Below are positions 12,583 through 20,491 of a stretch of 24,297 nucleotides of DNA, in pieces; positions within the stretch are counted from its first letter, which is position 1, and each line of letters starts with the position of its first letter. Location: IMG/VR virus record IMGVR_UViG_3300030389_002376, positions 5,518-29,814 of that record; one strand, given 5' to 3'. The DNA is from a virus. The position numbers were made by a program, and so were the translations under genes. The notes beneath the pieces were generated by a model. That model was not told the DNA's origin and did not search any database. It saw nothing but the letters and a program-made list of their open reading frames with translations.

Positions 12583-14521
12583 GCCCGGATTTAACAAGAT
12601 GGTCACAGAATCGGGAGCAGAGTCCCAATGGGTCGACGGAGATTTTGTTAGATTTAGATATGGACTACCAGAAAAAATAGGTGGTTGGAATCAATTAAGT
12701 GTTGCTGGAGAAACTTTACCAGGAGTTGCAAGGGCTCAACATTCTTGGTCATCTTTAGCTGGTGAAAAATATGCAGCTATAGGAACATCACAGGGTTTAT
12801 TTTTATATTACAGTGAACAATTTTTTGATATCTCTCCACTTGATACAGCCATAACTGGTTGTACGATTTCTACAACTAACGGATCAACAACGGTAACTAT
12901 ACATAAAGGTTCGCATGGTTTATTAGTTGGAAGATATATTACCTTATCATCAGTGACAGTGACAGGAGCATCAGATTTCACAGCATCAGAATTAGAAAAG
13001 GCTTATGAAATTTTAACAGTAGCAACAGACAGTTTTACAATCCAAGCCTCACGTGCTGAAGGTGGATCGGGTATGACAGCGGCCGGAGCTGCAACAGTTA
13101 ATCCATACGTTATTGTTGGACCTACTGACCAAACAGCAGGTTATGGTTGGGGAACATCTTCTTGGGGAGCTGAAACATGGGGAACAGAAAGATCTACGAG
13201 TTCTGTAATTCTAGATCCAGGAAACTGGAGTTTAGATAATTTTGGAGAAGTACTAGTTGCAACTATTAGAGATGGAAAAACTTTTACATGGAATGCTGGA
13301 GCATCAAGTCCAAGAGGAATCAGAGCTTCACAAACAACAACTAATTTTGTAACAACAGCTAATCCAACAGCATCAAGATTAACACAAGTATCAGACAGGG
13401 ATAGACATCTATTTCATTTTGGAACAGAAACAACTATTGGTGATCCAACAACACAAGATCCGATGTTTATTAGATTCTCAAATCAAGAGGATTTAAATAC
13501 ATACGCACCAACGGCAACAAACACTGCGGGTACGTTTAGATTAGATAAAGGAAATAAAATAGTTGGAGCTGTATCTGGTAAGGATTATACTTTAGTTTTA
13601 ACAGATACATCTGCTTATGTAATTCAATTCGTTGGTCCGCCATTTACATTTAGTGTTAGACAGGTTGGTTCAAATTGTGGATTGATGGGTCAACATGCAT
13701 TAAGTTATTCTGATGGTAAGGTGTTTTGGATGTCAGGCCAAGGTGGATTTTTTGTATTTGATGGTACAGTAAAATCATTACCATGTCTTGTTGAGGATTT
13801 TGTATTCACAACAGACGGAGATAATTTAGGTATAAATTTTAATGCTAGTGATATTGTTTTTGCAAATCACAATACTCTTTATGGTGAAGTAAATTGGTTT
13901 TATGCAAAAGATGGATCTGATCAGATTGATCGTTGCGTGACTTATAATTATGGAGAGAACGTTTGGACTACCTCATCATTAGCAAGAACAACATATGGTG
14001 ATGTTGGAGTTTTTGATACACCAAAGGCAACTGAATATAATAAAACAGGATTACCTGTATTTCCTGATATATTAGGAATTACAAATACTCATGGGGCATC
14101 TATATATTATGCTCATGAGGTTGGCACAGATCAGGTCAATAGTTCAGGAACAACTTCAATTAATGCATTTATACAGTCTGGAGATTTTGATATTACACAA
14201 AGACGAAGTCCTTTAGGTCAATCAACAGGGTTGGCTGATTTTAGAGGAGATGGTGAGTTTTTTATGTCTGTCAAAAGATTTATACCAGATTTTAAAGTTC
14301 TTACAGGTAATTCAAAAATTACATTACTATTAAATGATTACCCAAATAATACAGCCGCAGGCTCACCACTTGGTCCCTTTACAATTACATCATCTACTGA
14401 TAAGATAGATACTAGAGCAAGAGGAAGACTTGTTGCTCTTAAGATAGAGAATGATGCTGTAGGTGAAACTTGGAGATATGGCACTCTAAGACTTGATGCA
14501 CAACCAGATGGTAGAAGATAA
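12560..14521 (+). CDS. P22 gp10-like tail nozzle / DNA stabilisation protein
   Basis: The protein is 653 residues. The opening MLQKLNFKPGFNKMVTESGAESQWVDGDFVRFRYGLPEKIGGW (1-43) is the signature of the P22 gp10-like packaged-DNA stabilisation family. Beta-propeller-like repeats follow, with segments such as DRHLFHFGTE, DYTLVLTDTSAYVIQFVGPP, YSDGKVFWMSGQGGFFVFDG and GEVNWFYAKDG. The protein would plug the short tail and hold the DNA, attached below the adaptor ring. A GWGTSSWGAETWG motif (196-208) matches that of the fibre candidate at 8602. No clear ribosome-binding site precedes the ATG, which also overlaps the -10 of the reverse promoter. The conserved N-terminus fixes the start. Confidence 0.85.
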   Translation: MLQKLNFKPGFNKMVTESGAESQWVDGDFVRFRYGLPEKIGGWNQLSVAGETLPGVARAQHSWSSLAGEKYAAIGTSQGLFLYYSEQFFDISPLDTAITGCTISTTNGSTTVTIHKGSHGLLVGRYITLSSVTVTGASDFTASELEKAYEILTVATDSFTIQASRAEGGSGMTAAGAATVNPYVIVGPTDQTAGYGWGTSSWGAETWGTERSTSSVILDPGNWSLDNFGEVLVATIRDGKTFTWNAGASSPRGIRASQTTTNFVTTANPTASRLTQVSDRDRHLFHFGTETTIGDPTTQDPMFIRFSNQEDLNTYAPTATNTAGTFRLDKGNKIVGAVSGKDYTLVLTDTSAYVIQFVGPPFTFSVRQVGSNCGLMGQHALSYSDGKVFWMSGQGGFFVFDGTVKSLPCLVEDFVFTTDGDNLGINFNASDIVFANHNTLYGEVNWFYAKDGSDQIDRCVTYNYGENVWTTSSLARTTYGDVGVFDTPKATEYNKTGLPVFPDILGITNTHGASIYYAHEVGTDQVNSSGTTSINAFIQSGDFDITQRRSPLGQSTGLADFRGDGEFFMSVKRFIPDFKVLTGNSKITLLLNDYPNNTAAGSPLGPFTITSSTDKIDTRARGRLVALKIENDAVGETWRYGTLRLDAQPDGRR

Positions 14522-15450
14522 TGACAATAGATAAAAAAATAAGTTATGAAGTACAAGGTGGTGTAAAAAACTATCTAGGAAAACAAAAAGAAGTTACAGC
14601 TCCAGTAAAATGGAAATCTAGTCCTGATAGTCCAGAAACAGAATTAGCATATATTACAAAAGCAGAAAAAAATTTACTTGTTAAAAAAGATTTACATGGC
14701 TCACTAAAAGGTGGTGTTAACAAAGGACCATCAGGTATTATGAGTCTAGATGGTTTTGGATCATTTGATGATCCTAGCGATCCAGGAAGAGACACAGGTA
14801 TGTCTGGTGCTGCAACAAGTGATGCAGAGGCAGGTAGAACCACAGCTAATACAAGAGCTGAAGGTCCTGGAAGAAACTTACCACCAGGGGTTAGAGATAA
14901 AGGTTTAGAAGGTTATAGAGATGCATTTATTGCAGCAGGTGGTGGCCAAAGAGTTAATCCAGGTTTTTTTGATAGCAGAAATGTTGTATCTCCAGCAGAG
15001 ATAGCAAGAGCTAGAGCATTTAATCCAGCTGCATTTAGGGCTGGTCGTAGAGGTAGTGGCATTTTAGGTTTTCTTGGCGGCGGTGGAATTATAGGAAATT
15101 TAGTAAGAGGTCTCGGACAAAGACTTGGTTTTGGTAAAAGATTTAATGAACCAACTTATGATATGTCTCAATTTAATAATTTAGGTTTATTTGGACAAGT
15201 ACCAGAAGATTTTGAAGATGATCCTAAAATATCTTTAACATCTTTTACAACACCAAAAGATATAATAGATAATGTTGTAATTGATAATGATATGAGTCTA
15301 GTTCCAGATAGACCAATGATAGGAACAGACAGAACTGTTTTAAGCGATTATGATAATTATTTAATGGATGCTCCACTTAATAATCCTTTAAGTCTTGAAG
15401 AATTTTCACGACTGCAAGCTGCAGGAAGAGGTGGTATTTTAGATCTGTAA
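14521..15450 (+). CDS. Conserved virion protein with hydrophobic Gly-rich segment
   Basis: The protein is 309 residues. The N-terminus (MTIDKKISYEVQGGVKNYLG, then APVKWKSSPDSPETELAYITKAEKNLLVKKDLHGSLKGG) is well known to me from marine podovirus contigs. The stretch GIMSLDGFGSFDD follows. Residues 176-205 (GRRGSGILGFLGGGGIIGNL and onward) form a hydrophobic Gly-rich segment that could cross or insert into a membrane. The C-terminal third is acidic. An ejected or tail-internal role is plausible from the hydrophobic segment and the gene order, but is inferred. Its ATG overlaps the stop of the nozzle gene (TAATG), and the next gene is coupled the same way. Confidence 0.75.
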   Translation: MTIDKKISYEVQGGVKNYLGKQKEVTAPVKWKSSPDSPETELAYITKAEKNLLVKKDLHGSLKGGVNKGPSGIMSLDGFGSFDDPSDPGRDTGMSGAATSDAEAGRTTANTRAEGPGRNLPPGVRDKGLEGYRDAFIAAGGGQRVNPGFFDSRNVVSPAEIARARAFNPAAFRAGRRGSGILGFLGGGGIIGNLVRGLGQRLGFGKRFNEPTYDMSQFNNLGLFGQVPEDFEDDPKISLTSFTTPKDIIDNVVIDNDMSLVPDRPMIGTDRTVLSDYDNYLMDAPLNNPLSLEEFSRLQAAGRGGILDL

Positions 15451-15614
15451 TGGCTAAAGTAACAAATTATATACCTGAACCAAAACCAGAGTATGATCAA
15501 GAAAATCAAAGACAGATATTAGAGTCATTAAGTACTTTACAAAATCAACTTAATTTTTCTTTTCAACAGGATTTAAAAAACGAACAAGACGCTTTTAATT
15601 ATTTTCTATCATGA
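15450..15614 (+). CDS. Small conserved phage protein, 54 aa
   Basis: A short frame runs from ATG 15450 (in TAATG) to TGA 15612-15614 and encodes 54 residues beginning MAKVTNYIPEPKPEYDQENQ. The stretch ENQRQILESLSTLQNQLNFSFQQDLKNEQDAFNYFLS is helical and coiled-coil-like. I recall nearly the same small protein in many marine phage contigs between the nozzle-associated and small virion genes. The overlaps at both ends (TAATG, ATGA) support it as a coupled, real gene. Function unknown; a small assembly or structural helper is plausible. Confidence 0.75.
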   Translation: MAKVTNYIPEPKPEYDQENQRQILESLSTLQNQLNFSFQQDLKNEQDAFNYFLS

Positions 15615-15961
15615 CAATAAGATATCAAAATCAAGGTTATAAACAAACTGGTACGGCTAAGACTACAGTGCTTACATGTCCTACTGATGCAACAATTATA
15701 GTTAAAAGTCTTTATTGTGCAAATAATGATGCATCATCAGCCATTGCGGTGAACATGAATTTTGTTGATTCATCTGATTCAAACACTGAGTATGAATTTT
15801 TTAGAGATGACGTAGCGGCTAAATCGCAAGTAAATGCTACGCCACAGGGCTTGAATTTAGAAGCAGGAGATGCTATAACTGTTCAAGCGGCTACAGGCAG
15901 TAGTAAAATACAAGGTCTGATAAGTTTTGCTTTAATAGATAGATCGCAAGAAAATGGATAA
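15611..15961 (+). CDS. Small beta-rich virion protein candidate
   Basis: The protein is 116 residues beginning MTIRYQNQGYKQTGTAKTTVLT. It alternates hydrophobic and polar residues (TIIVKSLYCANND, then AIAVNMNFVDSSDSN) and ends with GDAITVQAATGSSKIQGLISFALIDRSQENG. The plan resembles the small beta-sandwich proteins at 5759 and 6094, including their CPTDATIIV-type opening and the strand order, but similarity is weak and judged by eye. It begins inside the previous stop (ATGA). A minor virion or fibre-related role is probable. There is no enzyme motif. Confidence 0.7.
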   Translation: MTIRYQNQGYKQTGTAKTTVLTCPTDATIIVKSLYCANNDASSAIAVNMNFVDSSDSNTEYEFFRDDVAAKSQVNATPQGLNLEAGDAITVQAATGSSKIQGLISFALIDRSQENG

Positions 15962-16142
15962 AGACATACCAAAGATAGAGTGTACAACTATAACAACATA
16001 TAGAAATACTAAGACAGGAGAAGTGCATAAAGAAAAAGTAGAAGGACCAGATATCGTACAAGATGTTACAGTTCAAGTTACTAATAAAGGTCTAGAAGTA
16101 TTTCAGAAAGTGATGAATGAAAATAAGAAACCAAAGCCCTAG
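15954..16142 (+). CDS. Small hypothetical protein, 62 aa
   Basis: The gene encodes 62 residues beginning MDKDIPKIECTTITTYRNTKTGE. The N-terminal half looks like a beta-hairpin (TTITTYRNTKTGEVHKEKVEG), and the remainder is charged and helical. It overlaps the previous gene by eight bases and the glycosyltransferase gene by 26. I recall similar small proteins at this place in marine phage contigs, none with a known role. The layout and the conserved feel of the sequence support a real gene. Confidence 0.65.
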   Translation: MDKDIPKIECTTITTYRNTKTGEVHKEKVEGPDIVQDVTVQVTNKGLEVFQKVMNENKKPKP

Positions 16143-17064
16143 AGGTGGCACAGAATTACAATTTGAATATTTAAGAAAGCATGTTGAACATAGCTTACTT
16201 AATCAGGTAGAGATCTGTACCTCTGTACCAGAAAAGACACCACTACATCCAACAAAGATAAATATACTCTGGCAAAAAAATTCTTGGGATCAACCTAATT
16301 TAAATCCATGGTTTAAAGATAAATCTAATCACAATAAATATGATTGGTATGTATTTAATTCTAATTGGAACTTTGAACAGTTTACAAAAAATTTTGATCT
16401 ACCTAGAGAAAAATGTCTTGTAATTAAAAATGGTATTGAGAATGTAGAACCTATACCTACTGTTTATAAAAAAGGTGACCCAATAAAAATTGTTCATCAT
16501 TGCACACCTTGGAGAGGACTATCTGTGTTGTTAGGTGCGATGCAATTAGTTAAAAATCCTTTGATTACTTTAGATGTGTATTCTTCTTGTGAGGTATATG
16601 GTCAATCATTTTTTGAACAGAATGATCACCAATACAAAGAACTATATGAACAAGCAGAAAAATTACCAAACGTAAATTACATTGGTTATAAATCAAACGA
16701 ATACATAAAGAAAAATTTAAAAAATTATAGAATGTTTGTATATCCAAGTATATGGGAAGAGACATCTTGTATATCTTTACTTGAATCAATGTCTGCAGGT
16801 TTATATTGCATAACCACAAACTATGGAGCTATCTACGAAACAGGTGCAGAATTTCCAATGTACGTGCCGTATTCTAATAATTATAAAAATTTGGCTAGAA
16901 AGTTTGCGGTAGGAATAGATGCAGCTGCAGAAATGTTAGATACAGATGGAATAAATCAACATTTAAAAATGCAACAAAATTATGTAAATAAATTTTATGA
17001 TTGGAATATAAAAGCTCAAGCTTGGACTAGATTTTTAAAAGGAGCAATAAATGCAAAACAATAA
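16117..17064 (+). CDS. GT-B (GT4-like) glycosyltransferase
   Basis: The protein is 315 residues. It opens directly with the SPRGGTELQFEYL loop (7-19) of GT4-like enzymes, with almost no first strand before it. The C-terminal Rossmann half shows VIKNGI (102-107), KIVHHCTPWRGLSVLLGAMQLV (124-145) and LPNVNYIGY (183-191). It then has YPSIWEETSCISLLESMSAG (209-228), the E-x7-E-type donor-binding motif with E215 and E223. It should transfer a sugar from a nucleotide-sugar donor to an unknown acceptor. It overlaps the previous small gene by 26 bases and the next glycosyltransferase by 14, so the two act as a coupled pair. The viral family is familiar from marine phages. Confidence 0.85.
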   Translation: MKIRNQSPRGGTELQFEYLRKHVEHSLLNQVEICTSVPEKTPLHPTKINILWQKNSWDQPNLNPWFKDKSNHNKYDWYVFNSNWNFEQFTKNFDLPREKCLVIKNGIENVEPIPTVYKKGDPIKIVHHCTPWRGLSVLLGAMQLVKNPLITLDVYSSCEVYGQSFFEQNDHQYKELYEQAEKLPNVNYIGYKSNEYIKKNLKNYRMFVYPSIWEETSCISLLESMSAGLYCITTNYGAIYETGAEFPMYVPYSNNYKNLARKFAVGIDAAAEMLDTDGINQHLKMQQNYVNKFYDWNIKAQAWTRFLKGAINAKQ

Positions 17065-17962
17065 ACCAATATGGTTTTCTGAAACAAATGAAGATAGAGG
17101 CGCGGTAGAAAAAATAGAAAAGGTTAGTTCTGATTCAAACGTAAGAACTATAAATATAAATGAAATGTTGGATAAACCAAAAGCAAAAATTATGGTTGCC
17201 ACTCCATGTCATAGTGAAGTGTCTATGCATTATTGTCAAGCAGTATTAAAATTTCAATTAGACTGTATGCAACAAGGTATACTTGTTAGCTATACTCTTC
17301 TTAAATCATCACTAGTTACACAAGGTAGAAATCTTTGTGTTGCAGAGTTTTTAAATCATAAAGATCATTATGATTATCTTTTATTTATAGACTCAGATAT
17401 AGATTTTGATTCTAAAACTATCTACAAAATGATAGGTGCCGATAAAGATATTATATCTTGTCCGTATCCCATGAAAACATTTGATCTAGATAAGATGTGG
17501 AAAAAAATGAAAGAGACAGACATAGTTAAAACAAAAGATGATGTGCTAAGAGCTGCGCATGTGTTTCCTCTTAAGATTGGTAAGAATGAATTAGAAATGA
17601 AAAATGGGGTTATTAAAGTAACTCATGCTCCTACAGGGTGTATGTTAATCAAAAGATCTGTTATTGAAAAAATGATTAAACATCACCCAGAACTAGAGAT
17701 ATATCAACCCACTGTTATTAATGGTAAAGAGGTTAAAAAAGAAAATTTCTATAATCTATTTGATACCCTACATGATATAAAAACTAAAAGATACTTTGGT
17801 GAGGACTTTGGTTTTTGTCAAAGATGGACAGATATGGGTGGAGAGATATATGTGTATGCCTTAGACTATATAACCCATGTTGGTGATCATCAATATTGTG
17901 GTAGATTTTTTGATCTATTAGAACACGCAAAACGTGTTGACGATAGTAAAAAAATCAAATAA
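17051..17962 (+). CDS. GT-A glycosyltransferase (GT2-like)
   Basis: The protein is 303 residues. After a polar 40-residue start come KIMVATPCHSEVSMHYCQAV (46-65) and LVTQGRNLCVAEFL (88-101). The metal-binding DSD at 114-116 follows in LLFIDSDIDFDSKT, then SCPYPMKTF (136-144), HAPTGCMLI (192-200), and the catalytic GEDFGFCQR (250-258) with HVGDH (276-280). This is the GT-A order, with Asp-rich metal site and acidic base. It would use a nucleotide sugar with a divalent metal. A strong AAAGGAG site (17038-17044) lies inside the previous gene. Acceptors could be a capsid or fibre protein, a host lipopolysaccharide part or DNA; the sequence does not decide. Confidence 0.85.
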   Translation: MQNNKPIWFSETNEDRGAVEKIEKVSSDSNVRTININEMLDKPKAKIMVATPCHSEVSMHYCQAVLKFQLDCMQQGILVSYTLLKSSLVTQGRNLCVAEFLNHKDHYDYLLFIDSDIDFDSKTIYKMIGADKDIISCPYPMKTFDLDKMWKKMKETDIVKTKDDVLRAAHVFPLKIGKNELEMKNGVIKVTHAPTGCMLIKRSVIEKMIKHHPELEIYQPTVINGKEVKKENFYNLFDTLHDIKTKRYFGEDFGFCQRWTDMGGEIYVYALDYITHVGDHQYCGRFFDLLEHAKRVDDSKKIK

Positions 17963-17965
17963 ACT
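17937..17965 (+). promoter_or_regulatory. Weak sigma70-like promoter candidate before the ejection module
   Basis: TTGACG (17937-17942, 5/6) and TAAACT (17960-17965, 4/6) have the ideal 17-base spacing across the end of the glycosyltransferase gene. The following gap (17963-18012) contains the perfect palindrome TAAACTAGTTTA (17993-18004). It could serve the genes from 18013 onward. Evidence is modest. Confidence 0.3.
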
Positions 17966-18012
17966 GCGATACTACAGGAAATATACCTGCCCTAAACTAG
18001 TTTAATTAATAT

Positions 18013-18834
18013 ATGACAATATCACGAGGACAAATGCCCAGACAATTATATGGCTTAGGAAGCCTGGTTAAATCTATTACCAAACCGATTAAAAAGGTGG
18101 CTAGAGGTGTAAAGAAATTTGCTAAATCTGATCTAGGTAAAGCTGCATTATTAGCTACTGCAGGAGCGTATGGTTTTGGAGCAGGACCTTTTTCTGCTAC
18201 TGGAATGTTTAGTTCTGCACCAGGAGCTGGTTTTTTAAGAGGTATGACATTACCTAATTTTCTTAAAGGACCTAAAACTTCAAAATTTTTTGGTAAAATA
18301 GGAGACACACTTGTTGACGTGGGTATAGGTTCTTTAATAGGTGGTGGTATAGATGCATTTCAAAGATCAAGATTACCTGAGCCTGAGTTTAGAAGGGAAG
18401 GTAGAACTGCAGAAGAGATAGCAGAGCTTGAAAGAGAGCTTAGACAAAATTATAAAAATCTTGGATACTCAGAAGGAGAGATAGATTTACTTGTAGAACA
18501 GAATATGAAAGAGTACAGAGCAGAAGGTGGTAGAATAGGTTATGCTATGGGAGATAGTGCAGAACAAAACGCGATGCAGGCATCAGGGATCATGGGTCTA
18601 CCATTAAATGAGAATCCTGCAGGTGTAACAGAATTAGACCTTAGAAATACTGGTGGATTTATTCCTCCGGTTGGTGTAAAAGAAAAAGCAGACGACATCC
18701 CTGCGATGCTTTCAAATAACGAATTTGTATTTACAGCTGATGCTGTGAGAGGAATGGGTGACGGTGACGTTAACAAAGGTGCTGAACGTATGTATAGCAT
18801 GATGAAACAATTAGAAAACGGAGGAAGAGTCTAA
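18013..18834 (+). CDS. Internal virion/ejection-type protein candidate
   Basis: The protein is 273 residues. The N-terminus MTISRGQMPRQLYGLGSL is followed by a Lys-rich amphipathic stretch (19-40). Two Gly/Ala-rich hydrophobic parts come next (41-60, 97-113). After an acidic helix (130-170) comes AEGGRIGYAMGD (170-181), then the conserved KADDIPAMLSNNEFVFTADAVRGMGDGD (225-252). I recall that last block in many marine phage structural proteins. The hydrophobic parts suggest membrane contact during DNA entry. The start is not backed by a good ribosome-binding site; ATG 18034 has GAGGA too close to it. Its first residues share codon-identical ISRGQ with the capsid protein. It is coupled (TAATG) to the next gene. 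Confidence 0.7.
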   Translation: MTISRGQMPRQLYGLGSLVKSITKPIKKVARGVKKFAKSDLGKAALLATAGAYGFGAGPFSATGMFSSAPGAGFLRGMTLPNFLKGPKTSKFFGKIGDTLVDVGIGSLIGGGIDAFQRSRLPEPEFRREGRTAEEIAELERELRQNYKNLGYSEGEIDLLVEQNMKEYRAEGGRIGYAMGDSAEQNAMQASGIMGLPLNENPAGVTELDLRNTGGFIPPVGVKEKADDIPAMLSNNEFVFTADAVRGMGDGDVNKGAERMYSMMKQLENGGRV

Positions 18835-19637
18835 TGGCTACAGAAACAATAACACAGATAAATCAACCGGCTCCGTTTATTGAAGCGGCAGCAAAACCGT
18901 TTTTACAAGAATTAACAACAGCAGTTGGTGGATTAAAAACTGCTGACCTTACAAAACAATTTGGTCCACAATTTGTAGCTGCACCTGGTGCATTACAAAC
19001 ACAAGCAGAAGGATTAGCAAGTGGACTAGGAGGCTTTCAACCGTTCTTACAGACTGCAGCAGCAAGAACTGGACCATCAGCATATCAAGCTTTCATGTCA
19101 CCATTTCAACAAGATGTTATCAAAACATCTTTAGATGAATTTGATAGACAAACTCAAATGGGTATACCTGCATTAAATGCACGAGCTATTCAAGCAGGTG
19201 CTTTTGGTGGTGCAAGACAAGGAGTACAAGAAGCAGAATTTTTATCTAACCAAGCTAGAAACAGAGCTGCACTACAAGCACAATTATTAGGTCAGGGTTT
19301 TAGCCAAGCACAACAATTAGCGGGTGCTGATTTTTCAAGACAAATGAATTTAGCTCAAGCGACTCCTGCATTGTTGGGTCAACAGATAGGAGCACTGTCA
19401 ACTCTTGGAGGACAGCAACAAGCTCAAGAACAAGCGAGACTATCAGCTGCACAGCAATTAGCACAAGCACAAGCTGGTCAACAGATAAGTGCAGCACAGA
19501 CTTTAGGATCAGGCATCATGGGTCTAATCTCAGGATATCCTGGTGGAACACAAACACAAATGCAACCAACACCTAGTCCTTTACAGACAGCGTTAAGTGC
19601 AGGTGCTACGTTAGCAGGAATATATAGATCACTATAA
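18834..19637 (+). CDS. Gln/Ala-rich internal virion protein candidate
   Basis: The protein is 267 residues. Residues about 130-235 are a long Gln/Ala-rich helical region (QARNRAALQAQLLGQGFSQA, LAQAQAGQQISAAQ), probably coiled coil. The N-terminal part has PFIEAAAKPFLQELTTAVGG, and the C-terminus is a short Gly/Ala hydrophobic segment (ALSAGATLAGIYRSL). Such Ala/Gln-rich helical proteins are typical of the inner core or ejection proteins of podoviruses. The function is inferred from composition and from its place between two similar genes. It overlaps the previous stop (TAATG), and its own stop overlaps the next ATG. Confidence 0.7.
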   Translation: MATETITQINQPAPFIEAAAKPFLQELTTAVGGLKTADLTKQFGPQFVAAPGALQTQAEGLASGLGGFQPFLQTAAARTGPSAYQAFMSPFQQDVIKTSLDEFDRQTQMGIPALNARAIQAGAFGGARQGVQEAEFLSNQARNRAALQAQLLGQGFSQAQQLAGADFSRQMNLAQATPALLGQQIGALSTLGGQQQAQEQARLSAAQQLAQAQAGQQISAAQTLGSGIMGLISGYPGGTQTQMQPTPSPLQTALSAGATLAGIYRSL

Positions 19638-20488
19638 TGAGTATAACACTTAAAAGACCAATGTTTAGAAGAGGTGGAGAAGTAGGTGGTGGTATTACTT
19701 CTGGTATGAGAGAGAATTTTGAAGTTGGTACAAAACCATCTGAAAGAATCAGAGCAGTTTTAGAAGAATACTCTGCACCAGCAATTGATCCTATCAATCA
19801 ATTATTAATTGAAGGTGGACTAAGAGGTATGTCAACTGCAGGTAAAGGTGGAACATTAGCTAATTTAGCTTCTGCGTTTGAAGAACCTACGCAAAATTTA
19901 TTTAAAAATTTAGCTATAAAAAGAAAACAAGATAGAGATACTGCACTTGAAGGTGTGATTGCAGATATAGGTCAAGAACAATCAGATGAAGCAAATAGAA
20001 TAAAAAAAGAAATAGCTGAATTACAAAATGAAAGAATTGCAGCTGAAGGTGATAAAGATAGACAAAATAAAATTGATGTAGAAATATTAAAAAATAAAAA
20101 TGAATTAGAACAGATAGAAAAGAAAGCAGAACTTAAAGTTGGTAAAGAGTTCAGAACAGACCAAGTTCGACCAGCATTTGAGAATGTAGTAAATAATCTA
20201 ACAACAGTATATGCGGAAAGTAAAAATCCTGCGGTAAAAGCATCTCCAGATCTAAGTGCATTTAATGTAACTAAATTTAGAAGAGAAGCATCACCTGATA
20301 TATTAGCAAAATATAGAGGTTTTAAACCTTATACATTTGATAATAAAGGAAAGATAATAGCCCTGCCTACAGATAACTATAAACCTGGGGACATAATATA
20401 TGATCCGTTAACAACAGACTTTTTAGTATTTGATAATACAGGTGGAACTTACAGACTAGATCCATTAACATTTGAAATACAGGAGTAA
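19637..20488 (+). CDS. Ejection-module protein with coiled coil
   Basis: The protein is 283 residues. The opening MSITLKRPMFRRGGEVGGGITSGM is a Gly-rich basic start common in these modules. Residues about 112-165 form a charged coiled coil (SDEANRIKKEIAELQNERIA, NKNELEQIEKKAEL). The C-terminal 90 residues look beta-rich with KGKIIALPTDNYKPGDIIYDPLTTDFLVFDN. There is no enzyme motif. It is coupled to the previous gene (TAATG), and its end carries AGGAG for the large gene downstream. The likely role is an internal virion or injection protein, inferred from context. Confidence 0.68.
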   Translation: MSITLKRPMFRRGGEVGGGITSGMRENFEVGTKPSERIRAVLEEYSAPAIDPINQLLIEGGLRGMSTAGKGGTLANLASAFEEPTQNLFKNLAIKRKQDRDTALEGVIADIGQEQSDEANRIKKEIAELQNERIAAEGDKDRQNKIDVEILKNKNELEQIEKKAELKVGKEFRTDQVRPAFENVVNNLTTVYAESKNPAVKASPDLSAFNVTKFRREASPDILAKYRGFKPYTFDNKGKIIALPTDNYKPGDIIYDPLTTDFLVFDNTGGTYRLDPLTFEIQE

Positions 20489-20491
20489 CCT

